From assembly GCF_007004665.1 (NCBI RefSeq), contig NZ_ML660059.1:62001-126000 (forward strand): a stretch of 64,000 bases of DNA, given 5' to 3'. The stretch comes from Denitrobaculum tricleocarpae (GTDB lineage: Bacteria; Pseudomonadota; Alphaproteobacteria; Kiloniellales; Kiloniellaceae). The translations under genes were made by a program, and so were the position numbers. The notes under the pieces were generated by a model. The model was not told the origin of the DNA. It was given only the letters and a program-made list of their open reading frames with translations, and ran no database searches. Below, piece after piece: positions 44,349-52,123 of the stretch; the stretch's first letter is position 1; the number at the start of each line of letters is the position of its first letter.

Positions 44349-44951
44349 ATGAGCGCCATAGAGCTTGGACAAACCGCGTTGCTGCTGGTGGATATGCAGA
44401 ACGACTTTCTGCATCCGGAAGGAGCCTACGCACGCGGCGGCGCGAAGTCGGATGCCATCGCCGCCTTGCCCGCGCGTTTGAAACCAGTCGCGGAGATGAT
44501 GCGCGAGAAGGGCGGATGGATCGTCTCGACACAGTTCACCCTGGTGCCCGGCAAGAACGGCGCCCCCTTTATCTCTCCTCATCTCAGAGAGCTGCGGCCT
44601 TTCCTGGGCAAAGGCGACTTTGCACCGGGCTCTTTCGGCCAGGCCCTGATCGACGATCTTGCGCCGGCGGATATCTCGGTCGAAAAGGTTGCCTACTCCG
44701 CCTTTTATATGAGCCGTCTCGAATGGGTGCTGGGGCGCGCGGGGATCAAACACCTGGTCTTCGCCGGGATTGTAACCAACGGCGGGGTCGCCTCCACCTT
44801 ACGTGACGCGCATGTGCGCGACTTTCATACGACGGTTCTCAGCGACGGCTGCGCAGCTTTTGACCAGAGCGTTCACGAAACGGCCATCGCCAGCATGAAG
44901 GGAATCGCAGAGATCAATAGCTGTGCCGATTTCCTGGCCAACCTGGATTAA
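44349..44951 (+). CDS. Isochorismatase-fold hydrolase with the catalytic cysteine replaced
   Basis: A 200-residue isochorismatase-like protein. The first Asp (LLVDMQNDFLHPEG) and the Lys (SVEKVAYSAFYMS) of the usual Asp-Lys-Cys triad are present. At the Cys position, where amidases of the fold read roughly TNVCVEST, this one reads IVTNGGVASTLRDAH, with Gly for Cys. Thioester chemistry as in nicotinamidase or N-carbamoylsarcosine amidase is therefore not possible, unless C848-type residues elsewhere substitute; the Cys in SDGCAAF is a conserved scaffold position. A PhzD-like hydrolysis without a Cys remains possible. Confidence 0.85.
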   Translation: MSAIELGQTALLLVDMQNDFLHPEGAYARGGAKSDAIAALPARLKPVAEMMREKGGWIVSTQFTLVPGKNGAPFISPHLRELRPFLGKGDFAPGSFGQALIDDLAPADISVEKVAYSAFYMSRLEWVLGRAGIKHLVFAGIVTNGGVASTLRDAHVRDFHTTVLSDGCAAFDQSVHETAIASMKGIAEINSCADFLANLD

Positions 44952-44957
44952 ACTGCC

Positions 44958-46394
44958 GTGACTATTCTCGCATCAGAGGGCGTCAGCTTTCCCATCACAC
45001 TCCCGATCGTGATCATCGGTTCAGGCGCCTGCGGCCTGACCGCGGCCCTCGCGGCGAAAGATGCCGGTGCCGAGGTTCTGGTGCTGGAACGCGACCCGGT
45101 GCCCTCCGGTTCCACCGCGCTGTCCTCCGGACTGATCCCCGCCGCAGGCACCCGCTTCCAGACATCCGTCAAGGTCGAAGACACACCCGCCATCTTTGCG
45201 GAGGATATCCAGGCAAAGGCAGGCGGAGATGCCGAGCAGGCGATCGTAGACTGCGTGACGGAAAATGCCGGTCCCTGCCTCGAATGGCTCGCCGACCGCC
45301 ATGACCTGGAGTGGGTGGTGCTCGATGACTTTCTCTATCCCGGCCATTCCCGCTACCGGATGCATGCGGTTCCGGAAAAGACCGGTTCAGCCCTCATCGG
45401 CCGCCTTATCACCGCAGCGCAGACTGCTGGGGTCGACATCATGACGGATGCCCTGGTCACGGCTCTCTATGCGGAGAGCAACACTGCCCGCATCTGCGGA
45501 CTGCAGATCACGCGGCCGGACGGGACGAAGGAAGACATTGGCTGTGAGGCTTTGATTCTCGCCTGCAACGGTTACGGCGGCAATGCGGAAATGATCCGGA
45601 AATACATCCCCGAAATGGCCGGTGCCGACTACTTCGGTCACGCAGGAAATCAGGGCGACGCCGTCATCTGGGGCCATGAGCTGAGCGCCGCGACGCACCA
45701 TCTCAGTGCCTGTCAGGGCCATGGGTCCGTTGCGACACCTCACGGAATTCTCATCACCTGGGCGCTGATGATGGAGGGCGGTATTCAGGTCAATCTGGCC
45801 GGTGAACGTTTTTCGAACGAGCACCAGGGTTATTCCGAACAGGCGGTGGACGTGCTGAAACAGCCTGAAGGCGTGGCCTGGAACATCTTCGACGAACGCC
45901 TGCACTATCTCGGCATGGCTTTCGAGGACTACCAGAATGCGGTGCTGCAGGATGCCGTACGCAAGGCCGACTCTCTGGAGGACCTGGCCGCAGTCACCGG
46001 ACTGCCTCTCGATGCCCTGGGTAAATCCATCGCCGAAACGGCGGGCGGTTCCACGGATCGTTTCGGCCGGAATTTCGCCGCCACGAAACCTCTTGAGCCG
46101 CCCTACCGCGCCGTCAAGGTCACCGGAACTCTCTTTCACACCCAGGGAGGCTTGCGGATCAACGACGATGCGCGCGTTCTGAATGAGGACGCATCGCCGC
46201 TGCCCAACCTCTTCGCGGGCGGTGGGGCCGCCTGCGGCGTATCGGGCCCGCGAATCAACGGTTATCTCTCGGGAAACGGCCTTTTGACTGCCGTCACCCT
46301 GGGGCGCATCGCCGGTCAACGCGCCGCTGAACTTGTCGCGGGACACAGCCTGAAGCTGGTCATGGGTGGTGGCCGTCGCTCGACGCTGGGGTAA
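44958..46394 (+). CDS. FAD-dependent oxidoreductase, fumarate reductase/tricarballylate dehydrogenase type
   Basis: A 478-residue FAD_binding_2 protein. The dinucleotide fold IVIIGSGACGLTAALAAKDAG is at residues 15-35, followed by SGSTALSSGLIPAAGTR. The substrate domain has ALILACNGYGGNAEMIRKYI and FHTQGGLRINDDARVL, where Gly-Gly-Leu-Arg matches the substrate-gripping Arg of the fumarate reductase/succinate dehydrogenase family. It ends with NLFAGGGAACGVSGPRINGY. It probably desaturates a dicarboxylate, making the substrate for the hydratase encoded upstream. GTG start at 44958. No cytochrome or Fe-S partner gene is adjacent. Confidence 0.87.
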   Translation: MTILASEGVSFPITLPIVIIGSGACGLTAALAAKDAGAEVLVLERDPVPSGSTALSSGLIPAAGTRFQTSVKVEDTPAIFAEDIQAKAGGDAEQAIVDCVTENAGPCLEWLADRHDLEWVVLDDFLYPGHSRYRMHAVPEKTGSALIGRLITAAQTAGVDIMTDALVTALYAESNTARICGLQITRPDGTKEDIGCEALILACNGYGGNAEMIRKYIPEMAGADYFGHAGNQGDAVIWGHELSAATHHLSACQGHGSVATPHGILITWALMMEGGIQVNLAGERFSNEHQGYSEQAVDVLKQPEGVAWNIFDERLHYLGMAFEDYQNAVLQDAVRKADSLEDLAAVTGLPLDALGKSIAETAGGSTDRFGRNFAATKPLEPPYRAVKVTGTLFHTQGGLRINDDARVLNEDASPLPNLFAGGGAACGVSGPRINGYLSGNGLLTAVTLGRIAGQRAAELVAGHSLKLVMGGGRRSTLG

Positions 46395-46467
46395 AACTAG
46401 GGCAAGCTTCCAATGTTACACTGGTCAGGAGGGATAGACCCTCCGGCCCTGGATCGGGAGCAAAGCT

Positions 46468-46959
46468 ATGCGACCGGGTCGTCGCTCCACGTCTCTCCTT
46501 CTGGCGACCGGTCTGCTTGCGGCCACCACAGCGTCGGTGCAGGCAGAGATGGGCGCGCAGTACCTGAACAACTACGGCAGCGGCTGGGGTGTCTGGATAC
46601 GCGGCCACAGCACTTTGAGGGAGACAGAGCAAGACTATGTTCTGGAGGTCGAGCGTATCTCGATCGAACCCAATCGCGCCTATCCGCAGAATTTCGAAAT
46701 TTCCGGCTTCAAGCTGGCCTACTACTTCAAGGATAAAGAAAGCGGGGAACCCCTGGACGAGAGTTCGGTTTCAGGAACCTCCGCGCCCTATCCCGCGAAA
46801 CTTCACCCAAGCCAGCCGCTCGTTGTGGAGAATATGACAGTCTCGGTGACGAAACCCACGCAGGCGGATTTCGCCCAAGCTTTGGTGCTCGAACTTCACG
46901 TCGTGACAGCGTCGGGAGTCTCAATCGGCGTAAAGGTCAGCGAATTGTTCGAGCCGTAA
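46468..46959 (+). CDS. Small exported protein of unknown function
   Basis: A 163-residue protein with a signal peptide (RRSTSLLLATGLLAATTASV, likely cleaved after VQA). The mature part is rich in beta-prone residues (YVLEVERISIEP, ISGFKLAYYFKD) and lacks cysteines. I recognise no family. It is preceded by GGGAGC and a small hairpin GGAGGG-ATAGA-CCCTCC (46428-46444). It is at the junction between the catabolic island and the convergent aldo/keto reductase gene, 36 bases away. It may be a periplasmic protein. Confidence 0.7.
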   Translation: MRPGRRSTSLLLATGLLAATTASVQAEMGAQYLNNYGSGWGVWIRGHSTLRETEQDYVLEVERISIEPNRAYPQNFEISGFKLAYYFKDKESGEPLDESSVSGTSAPYPAKLHPSQPLVVENMTVSVTKPTQADFAQALVLELHVVTASGVSIGVKVSELFEP

Positions 46960-46994
46960 CGCCTGACCGGACGAGGACAAAGAGGTCTTGCGCT

Positions 46995-47825
46995 TCAATC
47001 CTGGTCCCAGTCCGGCGAAAATTCGAAATCACAAATGCGGTAATTACGGCTGCGCAAGGCCGAAATCGCCGTCATCTCTTCCTGGGTCAGCGCAAAGTCG
47101 AAGATCTCGAAATTTTGTTTAATGCGCCCGGCATTACTGGAACGCGGAATGGCAACCACGCCGTCTTGCTGCACATGCCAGCGCAGGACGATCTGCGCCG
47201 GGCTCTTGCCATAGTCTTGAGCTGGCCCGGCAACCTCCGGCGACTCGAACAGTTCGGAGCCGCGCGCAAGCGGACAATAGGAAACCAGTGCCATGCCGTG
47301 TTTTTTACAGGCAGACATGACGCGGTCCTGATTCAGAAAGGGATGATACTCGACCTGATTGCAGGCCAGAGGATGCTCTGAAAGAGCCACAGCTTCTTCA
47401 ATCAGCGCCGAGGTAAAATTCGAGACCCCAATACTGCGCACCATACCCCGATCCCGCACCTCGTTCAGCGCCTTTATCGACTCAGCCAGGGCGATGGATC
47501 TAGAAGGCCAGTGGATCAGCGCCAGATCGAGATAGCCGACGCCGAGCCGTTTCAAGCTGGCCTCCACCGAGCGCTGCAGATCCCCTTCGGCAATGTCCGT
47601 CGGCCAGACTTTGCTGGTCAGGAAGACTTCATCCCGCGGCAAGCCGGAAGCCCGGACGCCGGCGCCGACAGCCTCTTCATTCTGGTACATTGCCGCCGTG
47701 TCGATGTGGCGGTAGCCAGCTGTGAGAGCACCTTCGACAAGTTCGCTCGCAGCACGATCTTTTAAGGTCCAGGTACCCAGGCCGATCGCGGGAATGTTGG
47801 CGCCGTTTGCGGATACTCTATGCAT
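46995..47825 (-). CDS. Aldo/keto reductase (2,5-diketogluconate reductase-like)
   Basis: A 276-residue AKR. The ATG at 47825 has AAGGACC upstream; an extension to 47939 is rejected. The catalytic tetrad is visible: Asp and Tyr in GYRHIDTAAMYQNEEAVGAG, Lys in VFLTSKVWP and His in LALIHWPS. The NADPH-binding C-terminal block is VAIPRSSNAGRIKQNFEIF. It resembles DkgA/B-type enzymes, which reduce alpha-keto aldehydes and keto acids with NADPH. It is divergent from the racemase gene and might share a metabolite with it, but nothing proves that. Confidence 0.9.
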   Translation of the reverse strand: MHRVSANGANIPAIGLGTWTLKDRAASELVEGALTAGYRHIDTAAMYQNEEAVGAGVRASGLPRDEVFLTSKVWPTDIAEGDLQRSVEASLKRLGVGYLDLALIHWPSRSIALAESIKALNEVRDRGMVRSIGVSNFTSALIEEAVALSEHPLACNQVEYHPFLNQDRVMSACKKHGMALVSYCPLARGSELFESPEVAGPAQDYGKSPAQIVLRWHVQQDGVVAIPRSSNAGRIKQNFEIFDFALTQEEMTAISALRSRNYRICDFEFSPDWDQD

Positions 47826-48063
47826 GGGTTTGGTCCTTGCAGGATAAGAGGTCAAGTCGAGAGAGCCTACAGAATCATAATTTAAAGGACCGCACCCGCA
47901 AGTAAACGCCTCTCTGCAATTCTCTGCCGGAGCGGTCAAGGTTGGCTGCCCGGACGCAACCAGGGTTGGTTAAGCACGACCTTGCCGAAGCCTTGACTGT
48001 ACAAGTAGAGCCCTGGCTCAGTAATCTGGTCACATTTCATACTGCGCCGGGAAAACAGAGAAA

Positions 48064-49143
48064 ATGACCGATATTCCAACCGTGACCGGACTTAAAAGCC
48101 GCGCCGTTATTGCGCCTCTCCAACGGCCCGTGCGCACGGCTGTCGGCACGCTGCCGAATGCACCGCTGGTGCTCATCGACGTGGAAACCGACCTGGGCGT
48201 GACCGGACAGGCTTATGTTTTCGGCTATACCCCGGTGACCTTGAAAGCGATTGTCGCATTCCTGTCGGAACTTGAAGAGAGCCTGATCGGGCAGAGCGTT
48301 GCACCGGTCGAGCAGGCGCGGTTCTACGAGAATCGCTTTCGGCTTTTGGGACGTCAGGGTCTGGTTGGCATGGCTCTCTCCTGTCTCGATATGGCGCTGT
48401 GGGACGCGCTGGGAAAGGCCGCCGGGTTGCCGGTGGTCAACCTGCTCGGCGGCCGGGCGCGGCCAATTCAGGCCTACGACAGCTATGGCGTTGTCGATCC
48501 GAAGGAGGACCGGGAAGACTTGGAGCGCTCGCTTGAACGCGGTTTCCGGGCAATCAAGATCAAGATCGGGGATGGCGATCTGGTGCGCGATATCGCAATG
48601 GTCTCCGGCGTGCGCGAAATCATCGGGCCCGACGTCGAGTTAATGGTCGACTTCAATCAGTCGCGCAGCGTTCCCGATGCCGTCCACAGGATCGAGGCTT
48701 TGAGCGAATATAATCTGGCATGGGTGGAAGAACCGGTCCCTGCCGAGGACTTCGTGGGCCATGCCGAGGTCCGCGCCGCCTCAACGCCGCCGATCCAAAC
48801 CGGCGAGAACTGGTGGTTCCCGCAGGATATGGCCAAGGCGATCGATGCTGGCGCCTGCGACTGCGCCATGCCGGATCTCATGAAGATCGGCGGCATTACG
48901 GCCTGGCTCCGGGCCGCGGGAATTGCCGAAGCCAACGCGATTCCGGTTTCCAGCCATCTCTTCGTGGAAGCCAGCGCCCACGTTCTGCCGGTCACACCAA
49001 CCGCGCATTATCTGGAGTTCCTCGATATAGCCGGCTCGGTGCTGCAGGAGCCAATGGAGGTGAAGGACGGCCACGTCACGGCGCGGGGTCCCGGTCTGGG
49101 AATGACCTGGGACGAAGATGCCGTCGCACGCTTCACCGCGTGA
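48064..49143 (+). CDS. Mandelate racemase-like enolase-superfamily enzyme
   Basis: A 359-residue enolase-superfamily protein. Lys165/Lys167 (AIKIKIG), Asp196 and Asn198 (VDFNQS), Glu222 (WVEEPV), Glu248 (TGENW), Asp271 (PDLMKIGG), His298 (SSHLF) and Glu318 (HYLEF) match the Pseudomonas putida mandelate racemase residues (164/166, 195, 197, 221, 247, 270, 297, 317) with a constant offset of one, as I recall that enzyme; the length is the same too. Racemisation of a 2-hydroxy acid is therefore likely. No mandelate dehydrogenase gene is adjacent. It is followed by a MmgE/PrpD gene. Confidence 0.9.
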   Translation: MTDIPTVTGLKSRAVIAPLQRPVRTAVGTLPNAPLVLIDVETDLGVTGQAYVFGYTPVTLKAIVAFLSELEESLIGQSVAPVEQARFYENRFRLLGRQGLVGMALSCLDMALWDALGKAAGLPVVNLLGGRARPIQAYDSYGVVDPKEDREDLERSLERGFRAIKIKIGDGDLVRDIAMVSGVREIIGPDVELMVDFNQSRSVPDAVHRIEALSEYNLAWVEEPVPAEDFVGHAEVRAASTPPIQTGENWWFPQDMAKAIDAGACDCAMPDLMKIGGITAWLRAAGIAEANAIPVSSHLFVEASAHVLPVTPTAHYLEFLDIAGSVLQEPMEVKDGHVTARGPGLGMTWDEDAVARFTA

Positions 49144-49258
49144 GCGCTGTGATGGTCCGATTGCGGATAAGAAAGAGTCGGCGAGGGAACCGCCTTGCTG
49201 GTGATATCAGGCTAACATCTGCTGAGATTCAGGATATCCTCGTGGCGGAGACTCTGTT

Positions 49259-50629
49259 TTGACAATCTCAAAAATCCTGGACTTTCTCCACGGCCTGTCC
49301 TTCGACGACCTGCCTTCTGACGTCAAACATCAGGCCTGGCGTTGCCTTCTCGATCTTTGCGGGGTCGCCGCGGCGGGCAGCGGCACGGAACTGTCCAGGA
49401 TCATTCGCGATCATGCCGCCAATCACTTTGGAGCGGGCAACGGATCGGCTGTCCGTATGCTTTTCGACGGCCGCCGCGTCAGTCCGGCAGGCGCGGCCCT
49501 CGCGGGAGGTATGGCCATAGACAGTGTCGATGCCCATGACGGTTATCCCGCAGCCAAAGGCCATGCGGGTGCGGCGGTCCTACCGGCCCTGCTGGCCCTG
49601 GCCGAGGGCCCGGACGAGAAAACGTGCATGGACGCGGCAGAATTCATGACGAGTTTAGTGATCGGTTACGAGCTGGCCATTCGCGCGGGCGTGACACTCC
49701 ATGCAACGGCGCCGGACTATCACACGTCCGGCGCCTGGGTGGCGGTTGCCTGCGCAGGTCTGGGTGCCCGGCGCCTGAAGCTTGACCCTGGGCGGAGCCG
49801 CCACGCCCTCGGGATTGCCGAGTATCACGGACCGCGCAGTCAAATGATGCGCTGCATCGATCACCCTACCATGCTGAAGGATGGTGCAGGCTGGGGAGCC
49901 ATGGCCGGAGTATCTGCTGCCTATCTTGCTGCCGACGGCTTCACCGGAGCGCCGGCCATCACGCTCGAATCCGGGGACGCGGCTGGTCACTGGTCAGATC
50001 TTGGAACCCGCTGGCTCATGCTGGATCAGTACTTCAAACCCTATCCCGTCTGCCGCTGGGCGCAGCCCGCTACCGAGGCAGCGCTTGATCTGCGCAAGGC
50101 CCATGGCCTCAAGGCATCCGATATCGATCATGTCGAGGTTGTCTCTTTTCATGAGGCATGCCGGTTGGCGACACGCGAACCGGTGGATACCGAAGCGGCG
50201 CAGTATTCTCTGCCCTTTCCCCTGGCTGCGGCATTGGTACATGGCGAACTCGAGCCAGCGCAGATCGATGGGGCGGCCCTTAGGGACCCCGAAACCCTGC
50301 GTCTCAGCCGCGGCATGATCCTGTCGGAAGAGGCCAGCTACAACGCCCACTTTCCGGCGGAGCGTTTCGCGCATGTAGCACTCTATCTCAAAGACAGAAG
50401 GATACTGACGTCCGAACCTTCTTGCGGACGAGGTAACGCCGAAAACCCTCTCAGCGACGCAGAGATCCGCGCAAAATTCCGGCGTTACACCGCAAGACGG
50501 CTCTCGGGCGCCGCAAGCGACGAGCTGGAGAAAGCGATCCAAGAAATCTCCACTGGCCGTGGCACGGCAACCTCTCTGCTGAAGGCAGTGACCGCACCGG
50601 CTCTCGTGGAGCAAGCTGACAGCCCTTAG
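49259..50629 (+). CDS. MmgE/PrpD family protein
   Basis: A 456-residue protein of the 2-methylcitrate dehydratase/cis-aconitate decarboxylase/iminodisuccinate epimerase family. It has an all-helical first domain with AGGMAIDSVDAHDGYPAAKGHAG (the conserved Asp and His near the active site) and HGPRSQMMRCIDHPTMLKDG. LDQYFKPYPVCRWAQPATEA is the other family block. TTG start at 49259 with GGAG nine bases upstream. It probably removes or moves protons on a dicarboxylate. It lies 115 bases after the racemase gene and may be in the same transcript. Its stop overlaps the convergent acyltransferase stop. Confidence 0.85.
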   Translation: MTISKILDFLHGLSFDDLPSDVKHQAWRCLLDLCGVAAAGSGTELSRIIRDHAANHFGAGNGSAVRMLFDGRRVSPAGAALAGGMAIDSVDAHDGYPAAKGHAGAAVLPALLALAEGPDEKTCMDAAEFMTSLVIGYELAIRAGVTLHATAPDYHTSGAWVAVACAGLGARRLKLDPGRSRHALGIAEYHGPRSQMMRCIDHPTMLKDGAGWGAMAGVSAAYLAADGFTGAPAITLESGDAAGHWSDLGTRWLMLDQYFKPYPVCRWAQPATEAALDLRKAHGLKASDIDHVEVVSFHEACRLATREPVDTEAAQYSLPFPLAAALVHGELEPAQIDGAALRDPETLRLSRGMILSEEASYNAHFPAERFAHVALYLKDRRILTSEPSCGRGNAENPLSDAEIRAKFRRYTARRLSGAASDELEKAIQEISTGRGTATSLLKAVTAPALVEQADSP

Positions 50630-51783
50630 GAAGCAGAGACGGAGCGGGACCGCATGAGGTCGAAAACACCCACGCCATCCAATGAGAAGGGCCGCTCGAC
50701 CAAAAGAAACAGGGCGGCGGAAACGGCACTGGACGCCAGAAACGCCGGTAGGAACAAAACCCAGAACCACAATGAGCTGGCATAGATCTCTGCCGGCAGC
50801 AGGATCCCCATGACCAGAAATATGAATTTCAGCGTCAAACCGTGGATCAGGTAGAAAGAATAACTCATGTTGCCGAAGTACCGGAAGTACCGGCCTGAAA
50901 AGCAACGCGACAGCCAACCGTCTTTGCAGAAGACCGCAATGCATAGAAGATAGCAGGCTCCGAACAGCAGCACCTTGCTGAGCTTGCCCGCATTGTTGAA
51001 GGTCACCACGTCGAGATAGATCGAGGCCTTGAAAGCCAAGACCGCGGCAAAGGCGGTCAGGGCACAGAGGGTTATGGAGGCGGAGCCACGGTCCCGGCTG
51101 ATCAGTTGCGAGGTCTCGAAGACCAGAATCCCGACGATGAGCATGGACGCCCGGAAATGATCCGGCGCGACGAAATACACCCCGACCCACAACAGGAACC
51201 ACATTAAAATCCGCAGCGTGCCCGGCACTTTTCTCAAACCGCAAACCGTCATGATGATCGGAATCACGAGATAGAAGAACATTTCGTAGCTGAGCGACCA
51301 GGCGACGACGATCATAGGTTCGATGTCGAATATGCCCGGCAGAAGCAGATAGTTAGCGATCAGATACCAGACCGCCTGTTCCCCGCCGGTGGGGATCTTG
51401 CTTTCGCTCGGCACCACGAAGGACAAGGCGGTGTAGATCAGCATGACCGCCAGAAAGACAGGATAAATCCGGGCAATCCGACGCTTTGCATAAGGCAGAA
51501 AGGGGCGTTCCCTGCGAATCAGCATGGCATAAATCAAGAACCCGCTGATGGCGAAAAAGATATCGACGCCGACGTTGCCGATGGAAAACAGGGTCTCACT
51601 GACATAGTAGGTGATAGATTTTTCGGGCATCCAGGGCCTGATCAGGGTCGCATAGTGCACCAGATAGACCAGAAAAGCCGCAAAACCTCGTAAACCCTCA
51701 ATCGAGTGAATCCAACCCTTGTAACTTCCCTGGAGCTCAAAAGCCGAGGCCGCCGCACGATCCAATGGTGTAAAAATACTCAT
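50626..51783 (-). CDS. Acyltransferase 3-family membrane protein
   Basis: A 385-residue integral membrane protein with about ten hydrophobic segments. The early block IHSIEGLRGFAAFLVYLVHY with an Arg and a downstream His (catalytic His in this family) and GVDIFFAISGFLIYAML are the signature of OafA/NodX-type acyltransferases. It probably O-acetylates a surface polysaccharide or another cell-envelope component. It is a single gene with no glycan cluster around it. Convergent with the PrpD gene, with overlapping stop codons at 50626-50629. Confidence 0.9.
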   Translation of the reverse strand: MSIFTPLDRAAASAFELQGSYKGWIHSIEGLRGFAAFLVYLVHYATLIRPWMPEKSITYYVSETLFSIGNVGVDIFFAISGFLIYAMLIRRERPFLPYAKRRIARIYPVFLAVMLIYTALSFVVPSESKIPTGGEQAVWYLIANYLLLPGIFDIEPMIVVAWSLSYEMFFYLVIPIIMTVCGLRKVPGTLRILMWFLLWVGVYFVAPDHFRASMLIVGILVFETSQLISRDRGSASITLCALTAFAAVLAFKASIYLDVVTFNNAGKLSKVLLFGACYLLCIAVFCKDGWLSRCFSGRYFRYFGNMSYSFYLIHGLTLKFIFLVMGILLPAEIYASSLWFWVLFLPAFLASSAVSAALFLLVERPFSLDGVGVFDLMRSRSVSAS

Positions 51784-52123
51784 TCAGGAAGTCCGCTGCA
51801 GCGAGGCCCCGTCCGTTGAACTTGCAGTCAACGAACCAAATGCATCTTAAAATTGTGCGGACCATGCCGCCAATAGAGTCAGTATGAGACGGACTTAGGT
51901 TGAGAAGTTCTAAATTTCGATAGCTGCGGTAAAAAATAATGCTTTGGCAAAGAGTTAAGATAGAGTTGCTCCTGACGTAGCAGACAACTGCAACGATAAT
52001 TTCGACCATATGGCCTGCCACGTGTCCCCTAACCGTGGTGTAGGGATCATCGCACTCTATGAAGCCATCGGACTGTGGTAACCGGACTGGACGGCCCCTG
52101 TCTTCTCCGGCATTCTCCCGGCC
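51784..52123. other. Intergenic region, 340 bases
   Basis: Divergent spacer between the acyltransferase and polA genes. A minus-strand frame at 51737-52021 overlaps the acyltransferase and is not credible. It is AT-richer in the middle (51900-52010). I could not assign promoters with confidence. Confidence 0.35.

Noticed and set aside
51737-52021. Minus-strand frame of 94 codons before polA
   Set aside because: It overlaps the start of the acyltransferase gene in another frame and has no supporting signal.
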